A stretch of DNA of 64,000 nt, from assembly GCA_036654375.1 (NCBI GenBank), contig JAVVSD010000003.1, forward strand, positions 62,001 through 126,000. The letters run 5' to 3'. Under the pieces are notes generated by a model. That model saw only the letters and a list, made by a program, of their open reading frames with translations, was not told the origin of the DNA and made no database searches. The translations under genes were made by a program, and so were the position numbers. The stretch comes from RZYX01 sp036654375 (GTDB lineage: Bacteria; Bacillota; Clostridia; Oscillospirales; Acutalibacteraceae). The first letter of the stretch is position 1. Each line of letters begins with the position of its first letter. Shown one piece after another: positions 1 to 7,483 of the stretch.

Positions 1-1180
1 CGAAATTATCTACTAAATATTTTTTAGAAAAACTATTTGCCCATACAACAGAAGTATCATATACCACACCACTTTCACAAAGTAAAACTGGTGTGGAGGA
101 GTTATATTCTTTTGTAAAAATACTCCTTTGAATTTTACTTGTATCCTGTAAGGCAGAAAACATATCTCTTCCAGAAAGCTCGTCCAATTGAACATCCGCA
201 AAACTGCTATTTGCAAAATCAGAATAAAGCTGTTTTTGGCTAATTAGTGATGTGTTTTGTGATAAAGATGTTAATCCTTGAAATAAAAGTAATAGCGTAA
301 TTGATGTAGATAAAATTTTCAAAATGTAACTATAAGCAATTAATCCTTGTGTTCCAAATGAGAGTGATAAATCTTTTTTAAGATTATACTTATACAAATA
401 TAAATATAGTAAATTGTTAATAAGTATAATTGTCATTAAGCAACAAAAAGAAGTTTTTGGAAATAGTAAGGACTTATATATAACTTTTGAAATTGCAAAA
501 AGAAACAACAGCATGGTCAGAAGTACACCCGTATCCAAAAGCATATTTTTACATACTATTTTAAAGATCTTTTCTCCATTGATTGCTCTTATTAAGCTTT
601 CCTTCTTTTGAAATAACACATCATATAATGTTAACATTATTAAAATCAAACCAGTAAAAGTCCAAATTATTGCAATTTTATATTCTATATGCATTTCATC
701 TTTTGCCAGATTTAAAATATAATCACTTTTAAAATTTTCATTTACTTTTTCAACTAAATTACTGATTTTTTTTGAGTCCCCTATAAAGTGAATAGTTGCG
801 TATGTATCAATTTGATCAACTTCAGAAAGCTTGCTATACAGTATCTTCTTATTCCCTGAAAACAGCGATCTATAAGCACCAGCCTTAAGTTGTGATTCAT
901 TTATCAAGTGATTATCTGCATCGTCAGAGGTGAAAAATGTTATTTGCGTTAATATATTGGATTTTGCGGTCGCTTTTCCAATCCAAACACTTATATCCTT
1001 TTCCTTTTCTTGCATTATGTATGTTAAGACCTCTTCACATGTGCTTTTATCATTTGAATAAACCATAATACTTGGATACTTCGTAGAAAAATTGTTTAAA
1101 TAATACTGAGTTTGTTCTTGGACAAGAATAAAGCCTATAGAAAGAACAACAAAGAAAACTATGTACTTACTTTTTTTCAT
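1..1180 (-). CDS. DUF1430-like bacteriocin-associated permease, 3' end outside window
   Basis: Reading from the ATG at 1180, the frame stays open for 393 codons to the left edge, so only the N-terminal part is seen. It is a paralogue of the protein at 2757-4721. Both have an N-terminal membrane segment, an extracytoplasmic domain of about 130-150 residues, then a second membrane segment followed by YD(V/L)L(F/Y)QKKE and further hydrophobic segments. That layout resembles the membrane proteins (DUF1430 / putative 7-TM immunity family) encoded with lactococcin-972-type bacteriocins, which look like FtsX-type ABC permeases. It sits 9 bp downstream of the anchored-protein gene ending at 1190, so it is the last visible gene of that operon. 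A matching ATPase gene may lie outside the window. Family placement is from recalled features, not a search. Confidence 0.75.
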   Translation of the reverse strand, partial: MKKSKYIVFFVVLSIGFILVQEQTQYYLNNFSTKYPSIMVYSNDKSTCEEVLTYIMQEKEKDISVWIGKATAKSNILTQITFFTSDDADNHLINESQLKAGAYRSLFSGNKKILYSKLSEVDQIDTYATIHFIGDSKKISNLVEKVNENFKSDYILNLAKDEMHIEYKIAIIWTFTGLILIMLTLYDVLFQKKESLIRAINGEKIFKIVCKNMLLDTGVLLTMLLFLFAISKVIYKSLLFPKTSFCCLMTIILINNLLYLYLYKYNLKKDLSLSFGTQGLIAYSYILKILSTSITLLLLFQGLTSLSQNTSLISQKQLYSDFANSSFADVQLDELSGRDMFSALQDTSKIQRSIFTKEYNSSTPVLLCESGVVYDTSVVWANSFSKKYLVDNF

Positions 1181-1189
1181 GTTTAAACC

Positions 1190-1690
1190 TCAAATGTTAA
1201 TATTCCAAAAACTACAAGCTTCTTGTACTAAAATATTAATAGTTAGTTTGTTTTGCTCAAAAATTTCTTTTTCTACATCACTTATATTAGAAAGAATTTT
1301 CATAGTTTTAGGATCAAAATATGTTGTGCAAGAATCACTCTGGTAATTTTCATCAATAAATGCCATCCATTCAAAAGAGCCATCCCTTAATGGAAAAATT
1401 AAAATTCCTATTGAACGTTCTTCACCTTTACTGCTTGGATCATACTGAGTAAATGTATTAATCTGTAAATTGCCAGAAAACTCAAATGTACTTGGAGCAT
1501 ATAAATAAAGCTTATATCCGTTAATGTCTCTCTCATAAGAATTCCCACTACTTGAAAAACCCTTTTGAGAACACTCGATTAAAGGTTCCCATACATTTTT
1601 ATAATATTTATTCCACTCATAAGAATAAAGTGCAGCTATTATGTAGGCAACGAAGAGAATACTCACAAAAACCTTCTTTATTTTTCCCAA
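1190..1690 (-). CDS. Membrane-anchored extracytoplasmic protein, island paralogue 1
   Basis: A protein of about 166 residues with a lysine-containing N-terminus, one hydrophobic segment (about residues 5-21) and a predicted outer domain. A TTG at 1690 is the preferred start because GGAGAA lies 6 bases upstream; a GTG at 1711 is the alternative. It is clearly related to the proteins at 1717-2235 and 4748-5302. Shared features are WEPLI after the anchor, SGNLQI in the middle, an (I/L)I(F/W)P strand, FDP, and a C-terminus with a KEIFE-type helix ending in FWxIN. Function is unknown. Its place beside bacteriocin-like peptides and permease-like proteins suggests immunity or secretion accessory work, which is inference only. 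Confidence 0.7.
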   Translation of the reverse strand: MGKIKKVFVSILFVAYIIAALYSYEWNKYYKNVWEPLIECSQKGFSSSGNSYERDINGYKLYLYAPSTFEFSGNLQINTFTQYDPSSKGEERSIGILIFPLRDGSFEWMAFIDENYQSDSCTTYFDPKTMKILSNISDVEKEIFEQNKLTINILVQEACSFWNINI

Positions 1691-1716
1691 AACAATTTCT
1701 CCAAACAACACTTGTA

Positions 1717-2235
1717 TTATTTATTATTAATTTCCCAAAAGTCACACGCATTTTGAACGAGTTTCTTTATGGCTTCTTGATTGTGTTGAAAAATTTCTTT
1801 TTCTTTATTTCCTATATTTGATAGTATCTTCATATTATTGGGGTTGAAGTAAGCTGAACAAATTTCAACATAGTTGTTATATCCTACTAATTCATGTATC
1901 ATTACCCCCCACTTAAAAGTCCCATCTTTTTGTGGCCAAATAATTATTCCAAAAGATAGTTGAGTTTCAGCATTATTAGGGTCAAACGGTTTAAACATAC
2001 TAACTTGAAGGTTTCCAGAATATTTGAAAACTTCTGGTCTATATAAATAATAAGAGCAATTGTCTTTAACAAGTTCATAATCCATTTGTTCATTTGCTTC
2101 TTTACTTTCAGATATTAATATTAAAGGTTCCCAAATGGATCGATAATAATTGTTCCACAAAATAAATGTAAAAGCCACAACCATGGCAACAATTATAACA
2201 AAGCCAATTATTATTTTTTTTACTTTTGTTTTCAT
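1717..2235 (-). CDS. Membrane-anchored extracytoplasmic protein, island paralogue 2
   Basis: A 172-residue protein with a basic N-terminus (MKTKVKK), a hydrophobic anchor at about residues 7-27 and an outer domain. AAGGAGC lies 7 bases before the ATG at 2235. It is most similar to its downstream neighbour at 1190-1690. Both carry YYRSIWEPLI or a close variant, YSGNLQV/I, a GIxIxP strand, MKILSNI, and a KEIF helix with a C-terminal FWEIN. Adjacent tandem copies point to a local duplication. No catalytic motif is visible. It lies between the small secreted peptide gene (2261-2437) and paralogue 1, almost certainly on one transcript. Confidence 0.75.
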   Translation of the reverse strand: MKTKVKKIIIGFVIIVAMVVAFTFILWNNYYRSIWEPLILISESKEANEQMDYELVKDNCSYYLYRPEVFKYSGNLQVSMFKPFDPNNAETQLSFGIIIWPQKDGTFKWGVMIHELVGYNNYVEICSAYFNPNNMKILSNIGNKEKEIFQHNQEAIKKLVQNACDFWEINNK

Positions 2236-2260
2236 AACAATTGCTCCTTAAATATACTAA

Positions 2261-2437
2261 TTATGTTACTTCTATTGTTCCGCCATAAGAAACAGTTGGT
2301 CCTCTATGTGATGTGTAAAGGGATGCATTTCCGGTTTTTTGAACCATTGCTGAAGCTGCACTTGCAGAAAATGAAAATATTGAGCAAAGCATACATCCTA
2401 CAATGATAGAAGGAACTATTTTCTTAAAACATTTCAT
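2261..2437 (-). CDS. Small secreted peptide, possible bacteriocin precursor
   Basis: A 58-residue protein. The ATG at 2437 is chosen because AAGGAGA lies about 8 bases upstream; a longer frame from 2461 has no ribosome site. The N-terminus is a good Sec signal peptide: MKCFKK, a hydrophobic core, then FSFSASAASA with signal peptidase I sites near residues 27 and 30. That leaves a mature peptide of only about 28-31 residues containing SHRGPTVSYGG. It heads the operon that continues with two anchored proteins and a DUF1430-like protein. This matches the arrangement at 5805-2757, where a larger secreted protein takes the same place. No family is recognised for the mature part. Confidence 0.65.
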   Translation of the reverse strand: MKCFKKIVPSIIVGCMLCSIFSFSASAASAMVQKTGNASLYTSHRGPTVSYGGTIEVT

Positions 2438-2756
2438 AATTTTTCTCCTTAAATATATCATATTATTAATTTTGCAACAAGTCTTCTACAGTAATGTATC
2501 CTTTCACCTCCATATGCAAAGTTGTAGAAATCTATTTACAATATTAATTTTTACATAAACAACTCCTTCCCTATGTTTTAATTCTATTATGTCACAATAT
2601 AGCCGTATTGTACCTATTCATATAAAATATGATTAGCATCAAAAGAATAACACAGGGATGATAAATGTGTAGATTTATAGACAACCAAAATTATTAATGA
2701 CATTATATATTAATAATTTTATATCCTCAAAACTTTATACAAATGTTCTGTTTTAA
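2438..2756. other. Intergenic leader region between the two cassettes
   Basis: About 320 bases separate the end of the permease-like gene (2757) from the small peptide gene. It should hold the promoter of the left cassette, but no pair of consensus -35/-10 boxes is clear. On the minus strand a 15-codon frame (2513-2466, encoding MEVKGYITVEDLLQN) sits just before the peptide gene, with no convincing ribosome site of its own. Upstream of that, GGAAGGAG precedes an ATG directly followed by TAA. Either could be a leader or simply chance. Confidence 0.3.
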
Positions 2757-4721
2757 TCATAATGAACCGCCTTTTAAAATTTTATATAGATTTTCTTTTT
2801 CATATTTTCGAGTGTAAAAGCTTGTTATTAACATTTCAATTAATATAATAAATGCACCCGAACAAATAATAAAACCTAAGTTACCCACATTAAAAATAAA
2901 ACTTAATACCCCCGCCATAACAACTCCTAATAAAGAAAAAATAAAACTTAATATATACAATTTTTTAACACGTTCAAAAATTGTATATCCTAAAACTTTT
3001 TTTATAGAAAGTTCTATCAAATTAATTTGATACTCAAGCTTGATTATTGATAATGTTATTAAAATCTCTTGTAGCAACAACATTATGCTTAAAACTATGT
3101 TTAAATATAGTGAGCGACTTAAAACTTGTTTTCTATAATTAAATTGTGACAAGGCATTTGTTATTTCATAATCTAAACTGTATTTATCCGTATAATTTCT
3201 AACCTCTTTTTCATTTGCTTTAATTAATAATTTATCAAACCGTATAAAAAAGGAAGTAATTCCACTTTGTTTTTGCCAATTTAATTCATCTTCGTTCCAA
3301 ATTTTATAATTATTTGTGTGGTTTAAAAGAATTATAGGGTTTTTTATCCAGATGCTTCCGTTAATAGAGTTGTCATCCATACATATCATTTTAATATTAT
3401 CTTTATATCTTATAAGTTGGGTGTGTTCGTCCTTTTCATCTGAATAATCTGCTGCGAATTCTTTGAGAAGTACTAATGATTCATTTGAAATTAAATCTTC
3501 TTTAGGCAAAATAACATATGACTTAGAGTTGAAATTATATTCTCTTAACTCTTTAATATTTTCTTTTAGATATGGGAGCATATTTATGTTTGCACAAATA
3601 ATTCTTTTTGTCAGGCTGTTTCCTAAATCGATGTTTTTATCTATCATTTTAATATCAAAACGAAGAAGATTTTTTCTGTAAAAATCTTCTTCGTTTTGGC
3701 TACTATCGTTGTTTCTGGATTTAAACATTACGTAGTTATAGTCAGAATTTTTTTTAAAGAAGTCTTCTTGTCTGTAATATTCAATGCATTCATATATGAC
3801 TAAAATATTCGCAGATAAAATAATAGTAGTTAATGTTACAGTTGCTGCTTTAATAAAATAATTTATTGATAATATACTTTTTGATGATTGGGAATTTGAT
3901 AAATCCCTTTTTATATTACATGAATTAAAGAATAAATATAAAAGACTATTTGACAATAATAAGATCAAAAACATATGTATAGAGGTTTTGATGCAAAACA
4001 TAGGGGTGGTTATCCTTTTTAAAAAGAAAAATGTTGTTATGAAGATAATTGCATACATAATAATATCCAACAATATGTTTTTTATTATAATATTCTTTTT
4101 TCTTTCTCCTAGTGTAATTTTAATGAGTACTTCTTTTTTTTGATACAACAAATCATACATTGTTAACAAAATATTTAATAATATTATAATAGTCCAAACT
4201 ATTGTTACAATGCTTCTATTTTCTTTCAGTGTATTAACGCTTTCTTTTTGGGGAAAATTCCCTCCATAATTGTCAATTAATTCTGATTTGAAGTTATTTA
4301 TGTTTTCCTGTTTTCCTAATAAAAAATAATCTGGATTATTTTTTATTAGGTTGTCAGGCGCTTTAAAGAAGTCTTTGCAAATTACATTCGTTGTCCCCGT
4401 AAAAATACTTGAATATTTTCCTTCGTTTATTAAGCAAGTTTTATTAATGTAAGAAAATATATTTTTTTTCCCATATATATCAACTTGCGATTTGTTTTTA
4501 TCTTTAACTGTTCGGTTTATAATGAAAACCGATATATTATTTTTTTTTGCACATTTATAGATATCATCCAACATTTCTTTAGATGTACTTTCCTTTGGGA
4601 CATAAAAAGATGTTGTATAAAAATCATTGAAATTATTAATATATATTTGAAAAATTTCTCCTATGATAGAAAACCCGATGATAATTATAACGGTCATAAT
4701 TAAATATTTCATATGTTTCAT
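2757..4721 (-). CDS. DUF1430-like bacteriocin-associated integral membrane protein
   Basis: A 654-residue protein starting at the ATG at 4721 with AAAGGATG upstream. Layout: membrane segment at about residues 5-25; extracytoplasmic domain to about 170; a membrane segment ending in YDLLYQKKEVLIK; two or three more segments to about 310; a second large outer domain; then three C-terminal segments after about 545. The C-terminal part has LIELSIKKVLGYTIFERV, the cytoplasmic-loop signature of FtsX/MacB-type permeases. Overall it fits the bacteriocin-associated membrane family (DUF1430, often labelled putative immunity protein), which in lactococcin-972 loci works with an ABC ATPase. No ATPase is visible here. 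It is the third gene of the right cassette, 26 bp after the anchored protein gene. Confidence 0.75.
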   Translation of the reverse strand: MKHMKYLIMTVIIIIGFSIIGEIFQIYINNFNDFYTTSFYVPKESTSKEMLDDIYKCAKKNNISVFIINRTVKDKNKSQVDIYGKKNIFSYINKTCLINEGKYSSIFTGTTNVICKDFFKAPDNLIKNNPDYFLLGKQENINNFKSELIDNYGGNFPQKESVNTLKENRSIVTIVWTIIILLNILLTMYDLLYQKKEVLIKITLGERKKNIIIKNILLDIIMYAIIFITTFFFLKRITTPMFCIKTSIHMFLILLLSNSLLYLFFNSCNIKRDLSNSQSSKSILSINYFIKAATVTLTTIILSANILVIYECIEYYRQEDFFKKNSDYNYVMFKSRNNDSSQNEEDFYRKNLLRFDIKMIDKNIDLGNSLTKRIICANINMLPYLKENIKELREYNFNSKSYVILPKEDLISNESLVLLKEFAADYSDEKDEHTQLIRYKDNIKMICMDDNSINGSIWIKNPIILLNHTNNYKIWNEDELNWQKQSGITSFFIRFDKLLIKANEKEVRNYTDKYSLDYEITNALSQFNYRKQVLSRSLYLNIVLSIMLLLQEILITLSIIKLEYQINLIELSIKKVLGYTIFERVKKLYILSFIFSLLGVVMAGVLSFIFNVGNLGFIICSGAFIILIEMLITSFYTRKYEKENLYKILKGGSL

Positions 4722-4747
4722 AATATCATCCTTTAGATTTTATAATA

Positions 4748-5302
4748 TCATTCGTTCAAATTCCAAACAGAATTTATTTTTTTTAATGCATCTTTTAGGT
4801 TATTCTTATTGGCTTCATATACTTTCTTTTTTTCTGACGATAAATTTTCTATTGGGTTCATGTTCTCATCAACATAAAACTCTAAAATTGTATATTCATT
4901 TTCATTATTAGAATTTATTTTCCCTGAGTATTTCGATATATTTACAACTATTTCATATCCGCCAAATAATTTAGGCCATATTATGACATCTATGCTCTCT
5001 CCAGTAAACGGAGTTATTCCGTCATTTCCAACTCTTAATCCTTCTGTAGTGAGATTTAGGACAGGTGTAATTGCTAAATTCCCAGTAAGTGAAAGATAAC
5101 TTGGTTTTTTTACACTATAAGTATATCCATCACATACATAAGAATGTCCTACTGTTTTCGTGTGTTCTTCAACTGATTTTTGAAAAGGATTATATTTGAA
5201 ATACACATATAATCCCCAGATAATATTAATTATTAAAAATACTATTAAAACACTCAGTAATATTTTCATAAGTTTTTTTTTATTAGTTACTTTACTCATC
5301 AT
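4748..5302 (-). CDS. Membrane-anchored extracytoplasmic protein, island paralogue 3
   Basis: A protein of about 184 residues with a Lys-rich N-terminus, one anchor at about residues 11-33 and an outer domain. GGAGAAATT precedes two adjacent ATGs (5302 and 5299); either could be used. It is a diverged member of the family at 1190-1690 and 1717-2235. It keeps LTGNLAI in place of SGNLQI, an IIWP strand, and a C-terminus of KKVYEANKNNL ending in VWNLNE. A palindrome with 9-base arms (TTACATAAT ... ATTATGTAA, 5314-5335) lies just upstream of its ribosome site. It sits between a bacteriocin-like gene and a DUF1430-like gene. Function is unknown. Confidence 0.7.
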   Translation of the reverse strand: MMSKVTNKKKLMKILLSVLIVFLIINIIWGLYVYFKYNPFQKSVEEHTKTVGHSYVCDGYTYSVKKPSYLSLTGNLAITPVLNLTTEGLRVGNDGITPFTGESIDVIIWPKLFGGYEIVVNISKYSGKINSNNENEYTILEFYVDENMNPIENLSSEKKKVYEANKNNLKDALKKINSVWNLNE

Positions 5303-5333
5303 AATTTCTCCTTTTACATAATGAATATTATGT

Positions 5334-5368
5334 AATCTGTATCGCATTCAATGAATGTGATACAGATT
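5334..5368 (-). promoter_or_regulatory. Strong intercistronic hairpin after the bacteriocin-like gene
   Basis: AATCTGTATCGCATTC and GAATGTGATACAGATT form a 16-pair stem (one G-T) with a 3-base loop, 18 bases after the stop codon of 5386-5805. No U-tract follows on the minus strand. It is therefore better read as an RNA-stabilising or partial attenuation structure than as a full terminator. It would let the precursor gene be expressed above the downstream genes, as is common for bacteriocin structural genes. Confidence 0.6.
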
Positions 5369-5385
5369 GCTATTATTTAACCATA

Positions 5386-5805
5386 TTATTGACCCATATA
5401 TGCATAATATTTAACGTTGCTTCCCGTATGCTGTATCTGTGCACTACCTGTATCTGATCCACCCTTAACAGCTGGTGTGCTTTTACTTACACCGTTGCTA
5501 TTTACAACTTTAGCGTAATGCCAAACACCTGTAGGGCACCATAAATATTGTGCATAGTCTTCATCTACTAGAAATGTGTTAAATCCAACAAACATAGATC
5601 CTTCATATGCCTTTTGCCCTTGATAATAAGTGTTTATCAAAACTGATTTCTCCCAGTCTTTTGAGAAAGTTTGTTTAAGAGCTGATGCTGTCGTATAGTT
5701 GCTTAAATAATTAACTGCACTTGCCCTCATGGTCGAAGATACAGCTAATGTAATCACCATGCATATTGAACAAATAAAACTCATAATCTTTTTTCTTTTA
5801 ATCAT
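5386..5805 (-). CDS. Lactococcin-972-like secreted protein (putative bacteriocin precursor)
   Basis: A 139-residue secreted protein with start ATG at 5805 and GGAG 7 bases upstream. It has a Sec signal peptide (MIKRKK, hydrophobic core, ASA cleavage site near residue 30). The mature part is about 109 residues, rich in Tyr, Ser, Gly and Asn. The last 50 residues (WHYAKVVNSNGVS, then a Gly/Ser stretch, ending KYYAYMGQ) resemble the end of lactococcin-972-family bacteriocins, which act on lipid II at the septum. The N-terminal half of the mature part is longer than in that family, so this may be a diverged branch. It heads the right cassette and has its own promoter (5839-5867). Confidence 0.55.
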   Translation of the reverse strand: MIKRKKIMSFICSICMVITLAVSSTMRASAVNYLSNYTTASALKQTFSKDWEKSVLINTYYQGQKAYEGSMFVGFNTFLVDEDYAQYLWCPTGVWHYAKVVNSNGVSKSTPAVKGGSDTGSAQIQHTGSNVKYYAYMGQ

Positions 5806-5838
5806 AATATCTCTCCTTTTTTATAATTTATAAAATTA

Positions 5839-5867
5839 AGTATAAGTCACAAATAGAATAATGTCAA
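5839..5867 (-). promoter_or_regulatory. Promoter of the bacteriocin-like operon with shared upstream motif
   Basis: On the minus strand TTGACA (5867-5862), 17 bases, TATACT (5844-5839) form a near-consensus sigma-A promoter. It lies 34 bases before the ATG at 5805. The stretch overlapping and upstream of the -35 box (5862-5881) is 19/20 identical to 7407-7426, which occupies the same place before the secreted-protein gene at 6947-7348. Confidence 0.7.
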
Positions 5868-5989
5868 TATTTTTCACCATTGTTTTTCTATATATGATTT
5901 ATATTTCATATTTTTTTAAACTTGACCATAAAAAATTATGCTTAAGATCTTACCATTAAAAGCATGTTTTTATTTAAATAGTAAATTTT

Positions 5990-6187
5990 CTTAAAGCCGT
6001 CGGAAGACCACAGCGCTTTACCAAGTAAAGTCGACTTATTTATACTTTATCTAATTCGCCACCGCCTTAGAGGGTGGCAAATTAGCGGAAAGTATTAATG
6101 CAGAAAGGCATAATGAATTGGCTGAAACTCTGATAGAGGGACAACAACTCATTTCAGACGGAGAACAACAAAAAGAAAAGCAAAAAC
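5990..6187 (+). repeat. Hairpin repeat, copy 1
   Basis: The first of three copies of a repeat found only in the island. It begins CTTAAAGCCGTCGGAAGACC and contains a small stem (CTTTAC-CAA-GTAAAG). After that comes a long imperfect palindrome at about 6045-6095: ATACTTT, then CTAATTCGCCACC, an 8-base loop, GGTGGCAAATTAG, and finally AAAGTAT. To the right it shares with copy 2 about 90 more bases that read as an open frame (SINAERHNELAETLIEGQQL). In this copy the frame ends at a TAG near 6222. That frame looks like the tail of a coiled-coil protein, perhaps of a mobility gene. Confidence 0.8.
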
Positions 6188-6257
6188 CAACAAGGTTTTT
6201 GGGCAAGACTTTTTGGAATTAGTGAGGATAATAAATAAACAATAGAAGAAAACAAAT

Positions 6258-6295
6258 AAAAAAACCTCACAATTAATAATTGTGAGATTTTTTTA
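6258..6295. terminator. Bidirectional terminator after the VanZ-like gene
   Basis: The perfect palindrome CTCACAATTA/TAATTGTGAG (6266-6286) is flanked by A-rich and T-rich tracts on both sides. It ends the minus-strand operon 7348-6323 and could also stop transcription coming through repeat copy 1. Confidence 0.8.
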
Positions 6296-6322
6296 TTTAA
6301 AAAGCATATTATTCTACTGAAA

Positions 6323-6922
6323 TTATTCTTGGTTTTGGACTATTGCATTATTCTCAATACCCTTATCTATATTTTCTGTTTTTAGATATGGATCTTTAAT
6401 AAAATGTGGTGTGATTTTGAAAATTACATATCCTAAAATTGCACCTACGGTGTTAAGAATAACATCATCGACATCAATACTTCTATATTGTGAGCCTACA
6501 AATGTAACCCCAAGAATAAATTGAATAAATTCAATTGATACGGCGAAAAACAGAGCAAAAATTACGCACTTTAAAAACTGATTTTTATTTGCAAAAAATG
6601 CAAATAAAAATCCAAATGGCATAAACATAATTAAGTTTCCTAAAATTTGTTTAATTGCAATTGATGTTGGAAGGGTAGTAATAAGCTCTTTAACGGTAAC
6701 AAATGGAATAAAGTTATGTATTGGTGGATATGTTAATGGGTAGTTTTGAATTGGAAATAGGGTTGTTCCAAACACCATCATAATATACGCATAATAAAGA
6801 GTTATTAAAATAAGGCGTTTAGGCGATAGTTTCTTTTTTGAAAAGAAAATTTTCCAAACTAACCATATTAACCAAATTAACCCGGCAGGTAAATACAAAT
6901 ACATTGCATGATATCTATACAT
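6323..6922 (-). CDS. VanZ-like family membrane protein
   Basis: A 199-residue protein with four or five membrane segments and the pattern of the VanZ family: FGTTLFP followed by HNFIPF in the first half, GNLIMFMPFGFL in the middle, SIEFIQF, and RSIDVDDVILNTVGAILGY near the end. VanZ gives low-level teicoplanin resistance in enterococci; most family members have no known role, though some affect envelope traits. It is 24 bp downstream of the secreted-protein gene at 6947 and is evidently cotranscribed with it. A secreted peptide paired with a VanZ-like protein could mean self-protection, but this is inference. Confidence 0.85.
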   Translation of the reverse strand: MYRYHAMYLYLPAGLIWLIWLVWKIFFSKKKLSPKRLILITLYYAYIMMVFGTTLFPIQNYPLTYPPIHNFIPFVTVKELITTLPTSIAIKQILGNLIMFMPFGFLFAFFANKNQFLKCVIFALFFAVSIEFIQFILGVTFVGSQYRSIDVDDVILNTVGAILGYVIFKITPHFIKDPYLKTENIDKGIENNAIVQNQE

Positions 6923-6946
6923 AGTAGTTTAATTAACCTCGTTTTC

Positions 6947-7348
6947 TCAATAGTTTTTCATCTTTACATCATTACTTTTTAATGTAACGCCGTCGTTCGC
7001 TTTAGAAAGAACAAAGTAATAATCTCCAGAGCCAACATTAGACCATTTTGCTTGTTTATATCCTTCTCTTGGCATATTAGAAACAGTTCCTATCTTTGCG
7101 TCTTTGGACCATGATATTGAGCGCCATAGTTCAATTTGATAATAATAATTTTGAGAACACTGCCAATCTTGAGAACTTGTCGCGGAAAAAGAAATGTTTT
7201 GTCCCGTATAATTTCGAACAGGAGTTTCTCGTCCAACTTTAAACTGAAAAGTAGAACTGTAAGATGATGCAAATGCAGTAATAGATAGCGCAAAAATTAA
7301 TATGATTGGTAAAAATAATTGTCCTAAATTTTTTGTAGATTTTTTCAT
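6947..7348 (-). CDS. Small secreted protein of unknown family
   Basis: A 133-residue protein with ATG at 7348 and AAAAGGAG upstream. It has a clear signal peptide (MKKSTKN, hydrophobic core, AFA cleavage near residue 27). The mature part is about 106 residues, rich in Ser, Trp, Tyr and alternating polar/hydrophobic residues as expected for a beta-sandwich (VGSGDYYFVLSKANDG near the end). It has no catalytic motif and only one Cys. It is the first gene of a two-gene operon with the VanZ-like protein. Its promoter shares a 19/20 motif with that of the bacteriocin-like gene, so the two are probably controlled together. Whether it is itself a toxin or a host-interaction protein cannot be said. 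Confidence 0.7.
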   Translation of the reverse strand: MKKSTKNLGQLFLPIILIFALSITAFASSYSSTFQFKVGRETPVRNYTGQNISFSATSSQDWQCSQNYYYQIELWRSISWSKDAKIGTVSNMPREGYKQAKWSNVGSGDYYFVLSKANDGVTLKSNDVKMKNY

Positions 7349-7383
7349 TTTTTATTCTCCTTTTATTTATAATTAATAAATAT

Positions 7384-7412
7384 AATATATATCATAAAAA
7401 GAAAATTGTCAA
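7384..7412 (-). promoter_or_regulatory. Promoter of the secreted protein/VanZ operon
   Basis: Minus-strand TTGACA (7412-7407), 17 bases, TATATT (7389-7384). The -35 box is part of the conserved block 7407-7426 shared with 5862-5881, which suggests one common regulator site. Confidence 0.65.
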
Positions 7413-7483
7413 TATTCTTCACCATTTTTATTATGACATATATTTTAAAGGGGTTTTCGTTATTAAGCTGTTAAGCTCTTCCC

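Noticed and set aside
13..216. A 67-codon open frame on the minus strand at the left edge
   Set aside because: It is an alternate frame inside the much longer permease-like reading frame 1180-1, which has a ribosome site, family resemblance and a paralogue.
414..611. Short plus-strand frame in the left cassette
   Set aside because: It lies wholly opposite the permease-like gene, has no ribosome site and no protein character.
2466..2513. 15-codon minus-strand frame before the small peptide gene, and an ATG-TAA pair upstream of it
   Set aside because: Placement near a real ribosome-site-like sequence is suggestive, but there is no independent support. Kept only as a note in the intergenic entry.
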